From contig JAFXOI010000035.1 of NCBI GenBank assembly GCA_017528825.1, positions 44,770 to 108,769 of the forward strand: 64,000 bases of DNA. Direction: 5' to 3'. Below, piece by piece: positions 17,615 through 24,708 of the stretch. Each line of letters begins with the position of its first letter. Positions within the stretch are counted from its first letter, which is position 1. Both the position numbers and the translations under genes were made by a program. The DNA is from Elusimicrobiaceae bacterium (GTDB lineage Bacteria > Elusimicrobiota > Elusimicrobia > Elusimicrobiales > Elusimicrobiaceae). The notes under the pieces are model-generated. The model was not told the DNA's origin. It worked only from the letters and a program-made list of their open reading frames with translations, and searched no databases.

Positions 17615-17659
17615 AAAAAATAACGCGACACAATTTATTTCCGTGCCGCGTTATTTTTA
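17615..17659. terminator. Bidirectional terminator between thrS and the pilin gene
   Basis: A stem of about 12 bp (AAAATAACGCG / CGCGTTATTTT, plus 3 further pairs after one mismatch), with A-runs on one side and T-runs on the other. It serves convergent genes, and its last bases include the pilin stop codon. Confidence 0.8.
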
Positions 17660-18187
17660 GGGAAGTGTAAATCCTTTACTGTTTTGAAATTGAACACCTC
17701 CAAATAAGTTGATACAGTAACTTCCTTGTGGTAAATTAAAACCTGCGGAGGCAGATTCATAACACGAAATTTGATTTTCAGGTAAATTATCGCGTTTAAA
17801 CCAATATTGGAAACCTCCTCCTTTATATTTTCCTTTTATTCTATAGATTTCTATTCCATGGTAAGGAACGGAAGAATTATAAAGTAAAATGCTCCATTCA
17901 TCATTTGATTTCCAATCGGTGAGCATATCGTAATTAAAAGGATTGTATTTCTCTGTAAATGGAATTTGTACATCTAATTCATCAAATTTAGTGGGATAAG
18001 TACCGTTAGCCAAATAGTAGGATTGTTCAGCTTGCGCAACTGCCTTGAGTAGAGTTTGTGCCTGAACAGCTTTTGCTTTTTCCACTGCTTTTTCATATTG
18101 CGGTAAGGCAATGGCCGATAAAATGCCAATGATGAGTACTACCACCAACAGTTCTATAAGGGTAAAACCCTTGTTATATTTCTTCAT
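17657..18187 (-). CDS. Type IV pilin-like prepilin
   Basis: The 176-residue protein has a short basic leader (MKKYNKG) cut before Phe, followed by the class III signature FTLIELLVVVLIIGIL with Glu5 present and then ALPQYEKAVEKAKAVQAQ. The C-terminal globular part contains two Cys that could form the pilin disulfide loop. The start at MKKYNK follows AAAGGAGAA; the open frame extends 17 codons upstream without a pilin leader. Such genes occur in large numbers in Elusimicrobia. Export and assembly would need PilD and the pilus ATPases, none of which are in this window. The long structured RNA upstream suggests regulated expression. Confidence 0.9.
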   Translation of the reverse strand: MKKYNKGFTLIELLVVVLIIGILSAIALPQYEKAVEKAKAVQAQTLLKAVAQAEQSYYLANGTYPTKFDELDVQIPFTEKYNPFNYDMLTDWKSNDEWSILLYNSSVPYHGIEIYRIKGKYKGGGFQYWFKRDNLPENQISCYESASAGFNLPQGSYCINLFGGVQFQNSKGFTLP

Positions 18188-18220
18188 GTGTATTCTCCTT
18201 TTTTTCTGTTGTTGGAAAAT

Positions 18221-18421
18221 ACAAATAAAAACGGCCATTTATTTGTAAGCTCACGCTAATGCCTTACAATATAAACAGCCGTAGTTTGCCACTCAGTGAG
18301 TGGCAAACATTCAGCACAAAACGCCCGGGTAATTAGTCCGTTCATTTTGTGCTTGATATCGGCTGTTTTTGGATTAGCGTGAGATTATCCTTGCGGATAA
18401 TGCTCTATACTCTTCGTATAG
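18221..18421 (-). ncRNA. Highly structured RNA leader or sRNA upstream of the pilin gene, unknown family
   Basis: Read on the minus strand, this stretch contains: hairpin CTATAC-GAAGA-GTATAG; hairpin ATTATCC-GCAA-GGATAAT with a GNRA loop; an 11-bp long-range stem (18373-18383 with 18250-18260); inside it a 9-bp stem (18360-18368 with 18273-18281); and inside that two hairpins (9 bp at 18345-18353/18313-18321; 10 bp at 18299-18308/18284-18293), forming a three-way junction. The 3' strand of the long-range stem lies in the loop of a competing 7-bp hairpin (18263-18269/18243-18249). That hairpin in turn overlaps a last 9-bp AU-rich hairpin (18238-18246/18221-18229). This aptamer/expression-platform arrangement resembles a riboswitch. 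I do not recognise the family. GNRA loops appear only on the minus strand. Confidence 0.65.
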
Positions 18422-18457
18422 TTCCAAAAACAGAATAAATTGTAATACTACCTAATC

Positions 18458-18463
18458 AGTATA
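18458..18463 (-). promoter_or_regulatory. -10 box upstream of the structured leader
   Basis: Minus-strand TATACT about 40 nt before the first hairpin of the structured RNA. The best -35 at 16-18 nt is weak (TGTTAA). Transcription from here would give a leader of about 264 nt before the pilin ATG. Confidence 0.45.
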
Positions 18464-18493
18464 ACAAATTTCACTTATAATTAACATTTATCC

Positions 18494-18505
18494 TATCGTA
18501 CGATA
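18494..18505. promoter_or_regulatory. Perfect 12-bp palindrome, possible operator
   Basis: TATCGTACGATA is a perfect palindrome just upstream of the candidate pilin promoter and downstream of the DUF885 terminator. The position fits an activator or repressor site. No known consensus was recognised. Confidence 0.3.
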
Positions 18506-18536
18506 ACGTGATTAAAATTAGCAAAGCGTAACGGAA

Positions 18537-18567
18537 CTAAAAACCCCCGGTCGTAGCCGGGGGGTTT
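18537..18567 (-). terminator. Intrinsic terminator after the DUF885 gene
   Basis: Stem AAACCCCCGG / CCGGGGGTTT with a 6-nt loop (one extra G in one arm), followed on the minus strand by TTTTT. It separates DUF885 transcription from the structured leader and pilin. Confidence 0.85.
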
Positions 18568-18589
18568 CAAAACTAATTTAATGTTTCGT

Positions 18590-20512
18590 TTAGTTCATGT
18601 AGAAAGGAGAAGTAAGAGCTTGGGTGACGCGACTCTTTTCCCGCGTATACGCGTTTTCCATTTCCGCTTCCAAACGATTGGGGGGAATGTCCCCAATGGC
18701 CATCAGCTTAGCGTGGAAATCGGATAAGAGGAATTTTTTGCCCAATTTCTTTTGATATTTGGCGCGTAAGTTTTTAAGGGCATCATAACCGTAAATATAG
18801 CTGACGGCCTCGCCGGGTTGTGCGGCGATTTGTTTGAGCATGGTTTCGGCAGTTGTTTTCTCAATGCCGTTTTCATCCGTCAACCAATTCAACGCTTCGC
18901 TATAAGTCATTTGGCGGTTATGTAAGCTGTAGTCTGCAATAGCACCGGCGGCGCGCAAATAGTCTGCCCACGCTAAGAACAGTTGTTCTTCGTCTGTAAT
19001 AATGTAGCCCCGTTCATTGGCTAAATGCTGGGAATAAACTTCCCACCCATTGCGCAGTGTGGGTACGGGATAGAGCTTGCGGAAAGCAGATAGCCCTTGC
19101 CAGTTATAGGCAGACCGATAAGACAAGCCCGGTATTAACTGTCCGGCAACTAATAATTTGAGAGCTGGGGTATTGAAATCACGGTTTAAGATTTCCTGCT
19201 TAGCCAGCTCATTACCGCTGGGCAGTCGCAAGAACATATCAAAGCTGGGATTAGTTTGCGTACCAAACGGAGGAACAAAGAGATACGGATAAAAGTAACT
19301 ATAATAGGTAGGCATCTCTTTGACCGTAAAAGTTCCGTTAGACAACGGAAACACAAAATCTTGGGCGAATGCTTGGCTCAGTTTTTGGGTTTCAGCAGCC
19401 AAGGCAGAAATAAAGTTCTGATTGGCTACGTCTCCGGTAATCAATTTGCTGATGGCATAAAACTTGGCCCCTAAGGACACCGGAGGTTCCGGCTGTTGAG
19501 AAGGTGCTGCGGGCAATTGTTCCGGTTGGTCAATGGCAGAGACCGTGACAGCATCGGCCGTTTCCCCGTCGGGCACTTGAATGTTTTCTATTACTACTTC
19601 TTGGGTTGTAGCGGCCGGCGGTAAATCAAAAGCAGACAAGGCCTTGGTTAAATTTTGTTGCGCAGTTTGGAAATTTTTGGCTAAAAATTTGGTCATTACT
19701 TTGGGCTTTTGAGAAATGAAATAATAACTCTGAAGCCGGGCTTCATAATTTTTATCTCCCAAACGAAAATCCTGCTCGGTATTTTCTTGAGCCAATTGCT
19801 TGAATAAATCAAACATAGATTTAATAGCTTGTTTGGCTTTGCGAGAGTCGGTACGTACTTGGTTGCGGCTGACATCATCTTGTGCGCGAGATAAAATATA
19901 CTGGGCAATCTCATCAAAAGATAAGTAGGCATAATAGGCTTTTTCCATGGCTATTTGCGCCAAGAACGAAGCGGGGGAAACCAGATTTTTTTGCGCTTGT
20001 TCTGCTACGCCGGGCAAATAATGCACTCTTTCTGCCAAGTCGCGGTCTTGCAAATCGCGGTACGTTAAAGTTTTGATACGGAGATCTTGCAAGGCATCAA
20101 AGGCTTGCGCGTATAAGATAGGATCCCACGCGGTGCGATTTTGAGAAATTTGTTTGATTTCCCATTGCAAGCGGGCCTGCAAAGTATCATATTCCGTCTT
20201 TTTTTGTTCAGACAATTTTTTGCGATTAATTTGGTCCAGTCCATCTTTGATGATACGCAAAGCGCGTAAAGCCTGAGAGTCACGTTCCGGAGTGCGTACA
20301 TCTAATTTATTATTGGCGGAATCAAAACCTAAACGAGTGGCCTGTTCCGGGAAAAAAGAAAGCTGTGTGGCGGAATAACGGTTCGTAATTTCATTGAACG
20401 CATTGTCTTCCATAATACTGTCAATATCGCCGAGCGATTCAAAACTTAACCCTTGGGCTCCCAATATAGAAGCCATTGTAATACTTAATATAACACTAAG
20501 CCATTTTTTCAT
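18590..20512 (-). CDS. Secreted DUF885-family protein with degenerate metal site
   Basis: A Sec signal peptide (residues 1-20, ending ILGAQG) precedes a mostly helical DUF885 fold. DUF885 proteins are gluzincin-like peptidases. The C-terminal half matches well: GWEVYSQHLANERGY, AGAIADYSLHNRQMTYSEA, QPGEAVSYIYGYDALKNLR. The family's metal-binding HExxPGHH segment should stand about 25 residues before GWEVYSQ. Here it reads GQLIPGLSY, so the His, Glu and His ligands are gone. The protein is therefore probably a non-catalytic relative. It also has a P/E-rich insert near residue 340. It has its own promoter and terminator. Confidence 0.8.
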   Translation of the reverse strand: MKKWLSVILSITMASILGAQGLSFESLGDIDSIMEDNAFNEITNRYSATQLSFFPEQATRLGFDSANNKLDVRTPERDSQALRALRIIKDGLDQINRKKLSEQKKTEYDTLQARLQWEIKQISQNRTAWDPILYAQAFDALQDLRIKTLTYRDLQDRDLAERVHYLPGVAEQAQKNLVSPASFLAQIAMEKAYYAYLSFDEIAQYILSRAQDDVSRNQVRTDSRKAKQAIKSMFDLFKQLAQENTEQDFRLGDKNYEARLQSYYFISQKPKVMTKFLAKNFQTAQQNLTKALSAFDLPPAATTQEVVIENIQVPDGETADAVTVSAIDQPEQLPAAPSQQPEPPVSLGAKFYAISKLITGDVANQNFISALAAETQKLSQAFAQDFVFPLSNGTFTVKEMPTYYSYFYPYLFVPPFGTQTNPSFDMFLRLPSGNELAKQEILNRDFNTPALKLLVAGQLIPGLSYRSAYNWQGLSAFRKLYPVPTLRNGWEVYSQHLANERGYIITDEEQLFLAWADYLRAAGAIADYSLHNRQMTYSEALNWLTDENGIEKTTAETMLKQIAAQPGEAVSYIYGYDALKNLRAKYQKKLGKKFLLSDFHAKLMAIGDIPPNRLEAEMENAYTREKSRVTQALTSPFYMN

Positions 20513-20547
20513 GCTATACCTCTTGTAAGATAAAATAGTACTCTCTC

Positions 20548-20575
20548 ATTATAGCTAAATTGAGAGCGTTTGTAA
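20548..20575 (-). promoter_or_regulatory. Promoter of the DUF885 gene
   Basis: Minus strand: -35 TTACAA, 16-nt spacer, -10 TATAAT. The -10 context TTTAGCTATAAT followed by GAGAGA is nearly identical to the promoter of the moxR operon near 52.46 kb. Confidence 0.6.
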
Positions 20576-20672
20576 GTAGAATTTTATTTCTTATGTATAT
20601 TGTTTACACGGCAAGCCGCCATTTTTTATCTGTTTGAAACAGAGGGATTTCCCTTAGTAACCTATTTTTTGC

Positions 20673-20678
20673 TATAAT
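20673..20678 (+). promoter_or_regulatory. -10 box upstream of the tRNA-tig cluster
   Basis: TATAAT 17 nt before the first base of tRNA-Lys. It probably drives tRNA-Lys, tRNA-Leu and possibly tig. The -35 is weak. Confidence 0.55.
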
Positions 20679-20695
20679 AAAACTATCTTGATTTC

Positions 20696-20768
20696 GGGCC
20701 ATTAGCTCAGTTGGTAGAGCAGACGCCTCTTAAGCGTAAGGTCGTGAGTTCGAGCCTCACATGGCCCA
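20696..20768 (+). tRNA. tRNA-Lys (anticodon CTT)
   Basis: A full cloverleaf is visible: acceptor GGGCCAT/ATGGCCC, D arm GCTC..GAGC, anticodon loop CTCTTAA giving CTT, T arm GTGAG-TTCGAGC-CTCAC, and discriminator A. The CCA end is not encoded. The top anticodon-stem pair (G27-A43) is mismatched. Confidence 0.93.
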
Positions 20769-20786
20769 TTTCTTAAAACCTAACAA

Positions 20787-20868
20787 GGACGGATGGCGAA
20801 ACTGGCAGACGCGCATGCCTTAGGAGCATGTGGGGAAACCCTTGAGGGTTCAAGTCCCTCTCCGTCCA
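20787..20868 (+). tRNA. tRNA-Leu (anticodon TAG)
   Basis: Class II tRNA with acceptor GGACGGA/TCCGTCC, anticodon stem CATGC/GCATG and loop CTTAGGA giving TAG. It has a long variable arm (TGGGGAAACCCTT) and T arm GAGGG-TTCAAGT-CCCTC. CCA is not encoded. It lies 18 nt after tRNA-Lys and 27 nt before the tig ATG. Confidence 0.93.
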
Positions 20869-20895
20869 ACATATTTCATAACGAGGAGTTGTATC

Positions 20896-22185
20896 ATGTC
20901 CATTTTCAAAACCGCTGCCGCGGACGAAGTAAAAACCAAACAAATCTCTAAGGAAGGATGCCGGGTTACGTTAAATGTACAGGCCGCTTCTACTCTAATT
21001 GATAAAGCATTCCAAAACGCCGCTGTGCAGGTGCAATCCCGTGCTCAAATGCAAGGTTTCCGCGCCGGTAAAGTACCTTTGGATTTAGTCAAACAAAATT
21101 TTGCCGGACACATTCAGGAACGTGCATTGGACTTGGCAATTAAAAGTGCAATCTCTGCCGCATTAGACCAAAGCAAATTAAATCCGGTTACCATTCCTTC
21201 TTTGACAAAAGCTGATTTTAATAAATTTGCCGAAGGAAAAGATTTTGAATTTGAATTGGCAGTAGATGTAGCGCCGGAATTTGAAGTAAAAGATTACAAA
21301 GCTATCCCGGTAACCAAAAAATCTGAAACCGCCACGGAAGAAGAAGTAACCGCTCATTTGAACCGTATTTTAGAAGGCAATGCCCGTTTAGAAAGTGCGG
21401 CTGAAGGCACGGTTATTGACGACAAAGTGTATGCGGTGGTGAAATATACCGGTAAAAGAAACGGAACGGAGGATTATAAGCTCAGCGCTGATAGCGAACT
21501 GATTGATATGTCTGCTCCGCAAACCATGCCGGAACTGGCGCAAAATATCAAAGGACTGAAAAAAGGTGATGAAAAAGATTTTGAAGTAAAAGAAGGAAAT
21601 GACACCTTGTCCTTCCACGTAACCGTAGATGATATCAAAAATAAAATTATGCCTAAATTGGATGATTCTTTTGCCAAAGATATGGGCTTTGATAACTTGG
21701 AAGCCTTAAAAGCCCGTGTTAGAGAAGGCCTCAATGCCGAAGCCAAAGACAATGCCGAACGGGATATGGTGCATCAAATTGAAGACCATTTGATTAAAAT
21801 GAATCAATTTGATTTGCCCCAAACCTTGGTGGAAGAATATACAGAACATTCTCTGAATAATTTTGTGCGTAATGTGACGCAAATGAAACCCGAACAGCTC
21901 ACCGCAGAACAACGCAAAAGCTTTGAAGAACGCATCCGCCCGACGGTGGAAAAAGATTTGCGCATCGGCTACATTATCCATGCGATTGCCCATAAAGAAA
22001 ACTTGGAAGCTACGCAAGCAGATTGGCAAGCCGAGTTGGATAAGAGCTTAACTGCTAACGCCAAAACAAAAGAAGACGAAAAGAAAATCCGCACGTTCTT
22101 TGAAGAACGCAAGGAACATATCTTGGCTACTTTGAACGAACGCAAGGTATTTGATTTTCTCAAGAAAGAAGCAGTCATAAAATAA
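20896..22185 (+). CDS. tig: Trigger factor
   Basis: Ribosome-bound chaperone that meets nascent chains at the exit tunnel. The 429-residue protein has the N-terminal ribosome-binding domain with the signature QGFRAGKVP, a central FKBP-like domain (about residues 150-240) and the long helical C-terminal arms. The FKBP part is divergent, so isomerase activity is uncertain. The start at MSIFKT follows CGAGGAG; the open frame runs back into tRNA-Leu and is not coding there. clpP, clpX and lon, the common neighbours, are absent. Confidence 0.93.
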   Translation: MSIFKTAAADEVKTKQISKEGCRVTLNVQAASTLIDKAFQNAAVQVQSRAQMQGFRAGKVPLDLVKQNFAGHIQERALDLAIKSAISAALDQSKLNPVTIPSLTKADFNKFAEGKDFEFELAVDVAPEFEVKDYKAIPVTKKSETATEEEVTAHLNRILEGNARLESAAEGTVIDDKVYAVVKYTGKRNGTEDYKLSADSELIDMSAPQTMPELAQNIKGLKKGDEKDFEVKEGNDTLSFHVTVDDIKNKIMPKLDDSFAKDMGFDNLEALKARVREGLNAEAKDNAERDMVHQIEDHLIKMNQFDLPQTLVEEYTEHSLNNFVRNVTQMKPEQLTAEQRKSFEERIRPTVEKDLRIGYIIHAIAHKENLEATQADWQAELDKSLTANAKTKEDEKKIRTFFEERKEHILATLNERKVFDFLKKEAVIK

Positions 22186-22209
22186 AGACAGGATATTTTG
22201 AGTAACCCA

Positions 22210-22242
22210 TTTGCCCCGTACAAAATACGGGGCAAATTTTTT
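22210..22242 (+). terminator. Intrinsic terminator of tig
   Basis: Stem TTTGCCCCGTA / TACGGGGCAAA (11 bp) with a 5-nt loop and a T6 tail. It is 24 nt after the tig stop. Confidence 0.92.
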
Positions 22243-22286
22243 CTCAAAGCGGCTGAGATTCCCGACAAAGACACTCGGGAATGACA
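22238..22286 (-). repeat. Palindromic repeat, half copy A
   Basis: Minus strand reads TGTCATTCCCGAGTGTC, then TCGGGAATCTCA and about 16 further bases. It matches the left arm and linker of the full copy at 22512-22596 (about 75% identity over about 50 bases). Each arm is itself an inverted repeat around ATTCCCGA..TCGGGAAT. Confidence 0.75.
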
Positions 22287-22337
22287 GATGGTGTTGTTTA
22301 TTTTTTGGCCGTTTTGTCGTCGTGAAATAAAAAACAC

Positions 22338-22365
22338 TTGACTCGTTTTTTTTTTTTGCTACGAT
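22338..22365 (+). promoter_or_regulatory. Pilin promoter with a T12 tract in the spacer
   Basis: -35 TTGACT (22338-22343), 16-nt spacer, -10 TACGAT (22360-22365). Twelve of the 16 spacer bases are an uninterrupted T run (22346-22357). Slippage in this tract would change the -35/-10 spacing and so promoter strength. Confidence 0.65.
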
Positions 22366-22466
22366 TTTCTTATGTGCTGAAGTGTTTGTGACACTTTTGT
22401 CGTTTACGCGCAATTTAGCGGTGTTTTTGTGCCGTTAAAGCATGGTTTATTTTTCGAGGAGAACAT

Positions 22467-23219
22467 ATGAAAAAACATATAAAAACAAGTCGTTTCCTAT
22501 ATAACAGCCCTTGTCATCCCCGAGTGTTTTTATCGAGGATCTCAACCGTATTAAAAAAGTGGATGAGATTCCCGATTACGGCCTTCGGGAATGACAGTAT
22601 AGTACGAGGTTTTACCCTAGTAGAATTACTAGTAGTCGTACTGATTATCGGCGTACTGTCTGCGATTGCAATTCCTCAATATCAAAAGGCAGTAGTGAAG
22701 GCGCAATTAGCACAGGTAATGACTCTGTATGGTGCTTATCATCAAGCTATTGATGCCTATATCATGGCCAATGGATATCCTGGATCAGAAGATGTGTTCT
22801 TTACCGGAAATGGAAATGGTGGCGGAAGCAATCAGGTTTGGACTTCCTTAGATATTTCTTATCCGGTTGTAAATCAATCGGGTGGTATTGATGAAATTGT
22901 GGTGGCTGGAAAACATATTACGATGCAGGCAAAAATAAACTCGACCGTTGCCAATATTACCATATCCGATTTAGGAAATGATAAATATTTGCAAGGTTGT
23001 GGAGTGAGTTTAGCAACCTTTCCTGGCGATGGGTGGTATTTAGGAGGATTTTATTCTCGTCGCAGTTCTTTGACAACAGCACTCTCATGGTCTAATTCCG
23101 CTAGTGAATGCCCGGAGATGAAGAAATTAATGTGTCAATATTGGAAATCAAATGGAACTGGATTGTTCCGTCCCACAGCAAGTTCTCAATGTACAGCGGT
23201 TGGGGTTAGTGTGCCTTAA
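22467..23219 (+). CDS. Type IV pilin-like prepilin with a repeat-lengthened leader
   Basis: The 250-residue protein carries the class III signature RGFTLVELLVVVLIIGVLSA with cleavage expected after Gly48 and Glu5 intact. This is followed by IAIPQYQKAVVKAQLAQV and a large Gly/Ser-rich globular domain with four or more Cys. The leader is 48 residues rather than the usual 7-10, because a palindromic repeat occupies codons 16-44 (NSPCHPRVFLSRISTV and onward). The ATG follows CGAGGAGAAC. Whether a prepilin with such a leader is still processed is unknown; an internal start is not obvious. A hairpin (AAGTGT-TTGTG-ACACTT) lies in the leader RNA. Confidence 0.85.
   Translation: MKKHIKTSRFLYNSPCHPRVFLSRISTVLKKWMRFPITAFGNDSIVRGFTLVELLVVVLIIGVLSAIAIPQYQKAVVKAQLAQVMTLYGAYHQAIDAYIMANGYPGSEDVFFTGNGNGGGSNQVWTSLDISYPVVNQSGGIDEIVVAGKHITMQAKINSTVANITISDLGNDKYLQGCGVSLATFPGDGWYLGGFYSRRSSLTTALSWSNSASECPEMKKLMCQYWKSNGTGLFRPTASSQCTAVGVSVP
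22512..22596 (+). repeat. Palindromic repeat, full copy B, inside the pilin gene
   Basis: An 85-bp element. The left arm is TGTCATCCCCGA..TCGAGGATCTCA and the right arm TGAGATTCCCGA..TCGGGAATGACA, joined by a 19-bp linker. The arms are inverted copies of each other and each is internally palindromic, so it folds as a cruciform or double hairpin. It lies in frame in the prepilin leader. Confidence 0.8.
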
Positions 23220-23253
23220 CATCAAAAAATATGTTTGCAGTCCTGCACAACGT

Positions 23254-24636
23254 TTAAAACTTTTTACTGAAGAAGAAATTTTGTTTGTATTTAACAAAAT
23301 ATCCGCGTAACATAAAATAGGTTAACAGACAAGATAATACATCCGCCACGGGGGGTGTGAAAAATACTCCGTTTAAGCCGAAAAACAAAGGCAAAATAAT
23401 CACTAAAGGGATTAAGAAAAGTACTTGGCGGGATAAACTTAAAATCAAAGCTTGTACGGGTTTATTGATAGCTTGGAAAAAGCTGGTGCCCAGTATTTGC
23501 AAGGCCGCAAACAGGGTAAAGATATTGAGTACGCGGATTGCATAAGCAGTCATACTCAGTAACTCGGTGTCGGTGGTATTAAAAACGCGTGCGATATAAG
23601 GGGCAAAACAAAGAGCTAAGGCAGAGCCCACTAGCCCAATGCCTGTTCCCCAACGTAAAGCTATTTTTAAGGTGTGGAAAGCGGTGGCAAATTTCTTAGC
23701 TCCGTAGTTATAGCCGATGAGCGGCTGTGCCCCTTGGCTTAGGCCAATGAGCGGCATTAGGAATATGGCATTGACACTGACTGCAATCCCCATCGCCGAC
23801 ACCGCCACATTTCCTCCGTAACGCAGTAGTGCGTGGTTGAGTAAGAAATTAAGCACGCTCGATGCCAATTGAAATATCATTTGAGAGAATCCTATTTTCA
23901 TACTGGCCCAAATGATACTACCGCGCAAGCACATATCTTGCAAACGCAAGCGGAACTTAGAACGAGGATTGCAAAAAAACAACATAATCCATGAAAAAGA
24001 AACGATCTGCCCGCACAAAGTGGCGGCCGCAGCTCCACGTATTCCCCAATGCCAGACAAAGATCGTCAGAGGGGCAACGGTTAAATTCAGAAATGCTCCG
24101 ATAAATTGGGTGGCCATGGCAGTTTTAGGATGTCCGCAGGAACGAATAAAATTGTTCATGCCGGCGCCCATATGGAACAGCGCATATCCCGGAAGGACAA
24201 GCTGCATGTAAGGCCGAGCATAGGGTAGCGTGATTTCATCAGCACCTAAGAAATGCAAGATAGGATCTAAAAACAAGTAGCATAATGCCATAATGCTTAA
24301 ACTAATTAACGAAAGCATCACAAACGCATTACCGATAATCAGCCGAGCCTCTTCTTCTTGTTTTTCGCCCAAACGGATAGAAAAAAGCGCATTAGCACCT
24401 ATCCCAATCAATACGCCAAAAGCCATGAAGAAAAATCCCATCGGAAACAATAACGTGATACTGGCAATTCCGGGAGCTCCGAACTCTTGCCCCACGTAAA
24501 CACGGGTAATAATGTTATAGAGTGCGCTGACAAACATCCCCGCTATGGCCGGAGCCGAAAACTTAATCAGCAGGCTGGAAATAGAGGCCGCCTTAAAGGG
24601 ATTGGTAGCTTGATTGGTTGTGTTTATATCTGTCAT
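23254..24636 (-). CDS. MATE-family multidrug efflux transporter
   Basis: The 460-residue protein has 12 predicted membrane helices in two pseudo-symmetric halves. MATE hallmarks are FSAPAIAGMFVSALYNIITRVYVGQ at the N-terminus (helix 1-2), ANALFSIRLGE and, in the second half, GLSQGAQPLIGYNYGAKK. The family exports cationic or metabolite compounds by Na+ or H+ antiport. The start at MTDINTT was chosen because earlier in-frame codons lie inside the nagA terminator hairpin. However, that ATG is only about 7 nt beyond the terminator and has no Shine-Dalgarno sequence, so start and transcription are uncertain. Confidence 0.9.
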   Translation of the reverse strand: MTDINTTNQATNPFKAASISSLLIKFSAPAIAGMFVSALYNIITRVYVGQEFGAPGIASITLLFPMGFFFMAFGVLIGIGANALFSIRLGEKQEEEARLIIGNAFVMLSLISLSIMALCYLFLDPILHFLGADEITLPYARPYMQLVLPGYALFHMGAGMNNFIRSCGHPKTAMATQFIGAFLNLTVAPLTIFVWHWGIRGAAAATLCGQIVSFSWIMLFFCNPRSKFRLRLQDMCLRGSIIWASMKIGFSQMIFQLASSVLNFLLNHALLRYGGNVAVSAMGIAVSVNAIFLMPLIGLSQGAQPLIGYNYGAKKFATAFHTLKIALRWGTGIGLVGSALALCFAPYIARVFNTTDTELLSMTAYAIRVLNIFTLFAALQILGTSFFQAINKPVQALILSLSRQVLFLIPLVIILPLFFGLNGVFFTPPVADVLSCLLTYFMLRGYFVKYKQNFFFSKKF

Positions 24637-24642
24637 ATATAA

Positions 24643-24674
24643 TGTAAAAAGCCGCCTAAACCAGCGGCGGCTTT
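24643..24674 (-). terminator. Intrinsic terminator after nagB-nagA
   Basis: Stem AAAGCCGCC / GGCGGCTTT with a 9-nt loop and a T5 tail on the minus strand. The tail ends about 7 nt before the MATE start codon. Confidence 0.85.
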
Positions 24675-24708
24675 GCATCGCTTTCCATTATTTTACTAAA
24701 AAGATAAA

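Noticed and set aside
18221..18421. Structured region as a transposon end or inverted-repeat mobile element
   Set aside because: There is no transposase, no target duplication and no second copy. Nested stems with GNRA loops on one strand fit RNA better than a DNA transposon.
18221..18421. Structured region as tmRNA, RNase P RNA, SRP RNA or 6S RNA
   Set aside because: None of their conserved sequence blocks is visible and the length and architecture do not match.
22238..22596. The two palindromic repeats as a CRISPR array
   Set aside because: There are only two copies in opposite orientation, with no regular spacers and no cas genes.
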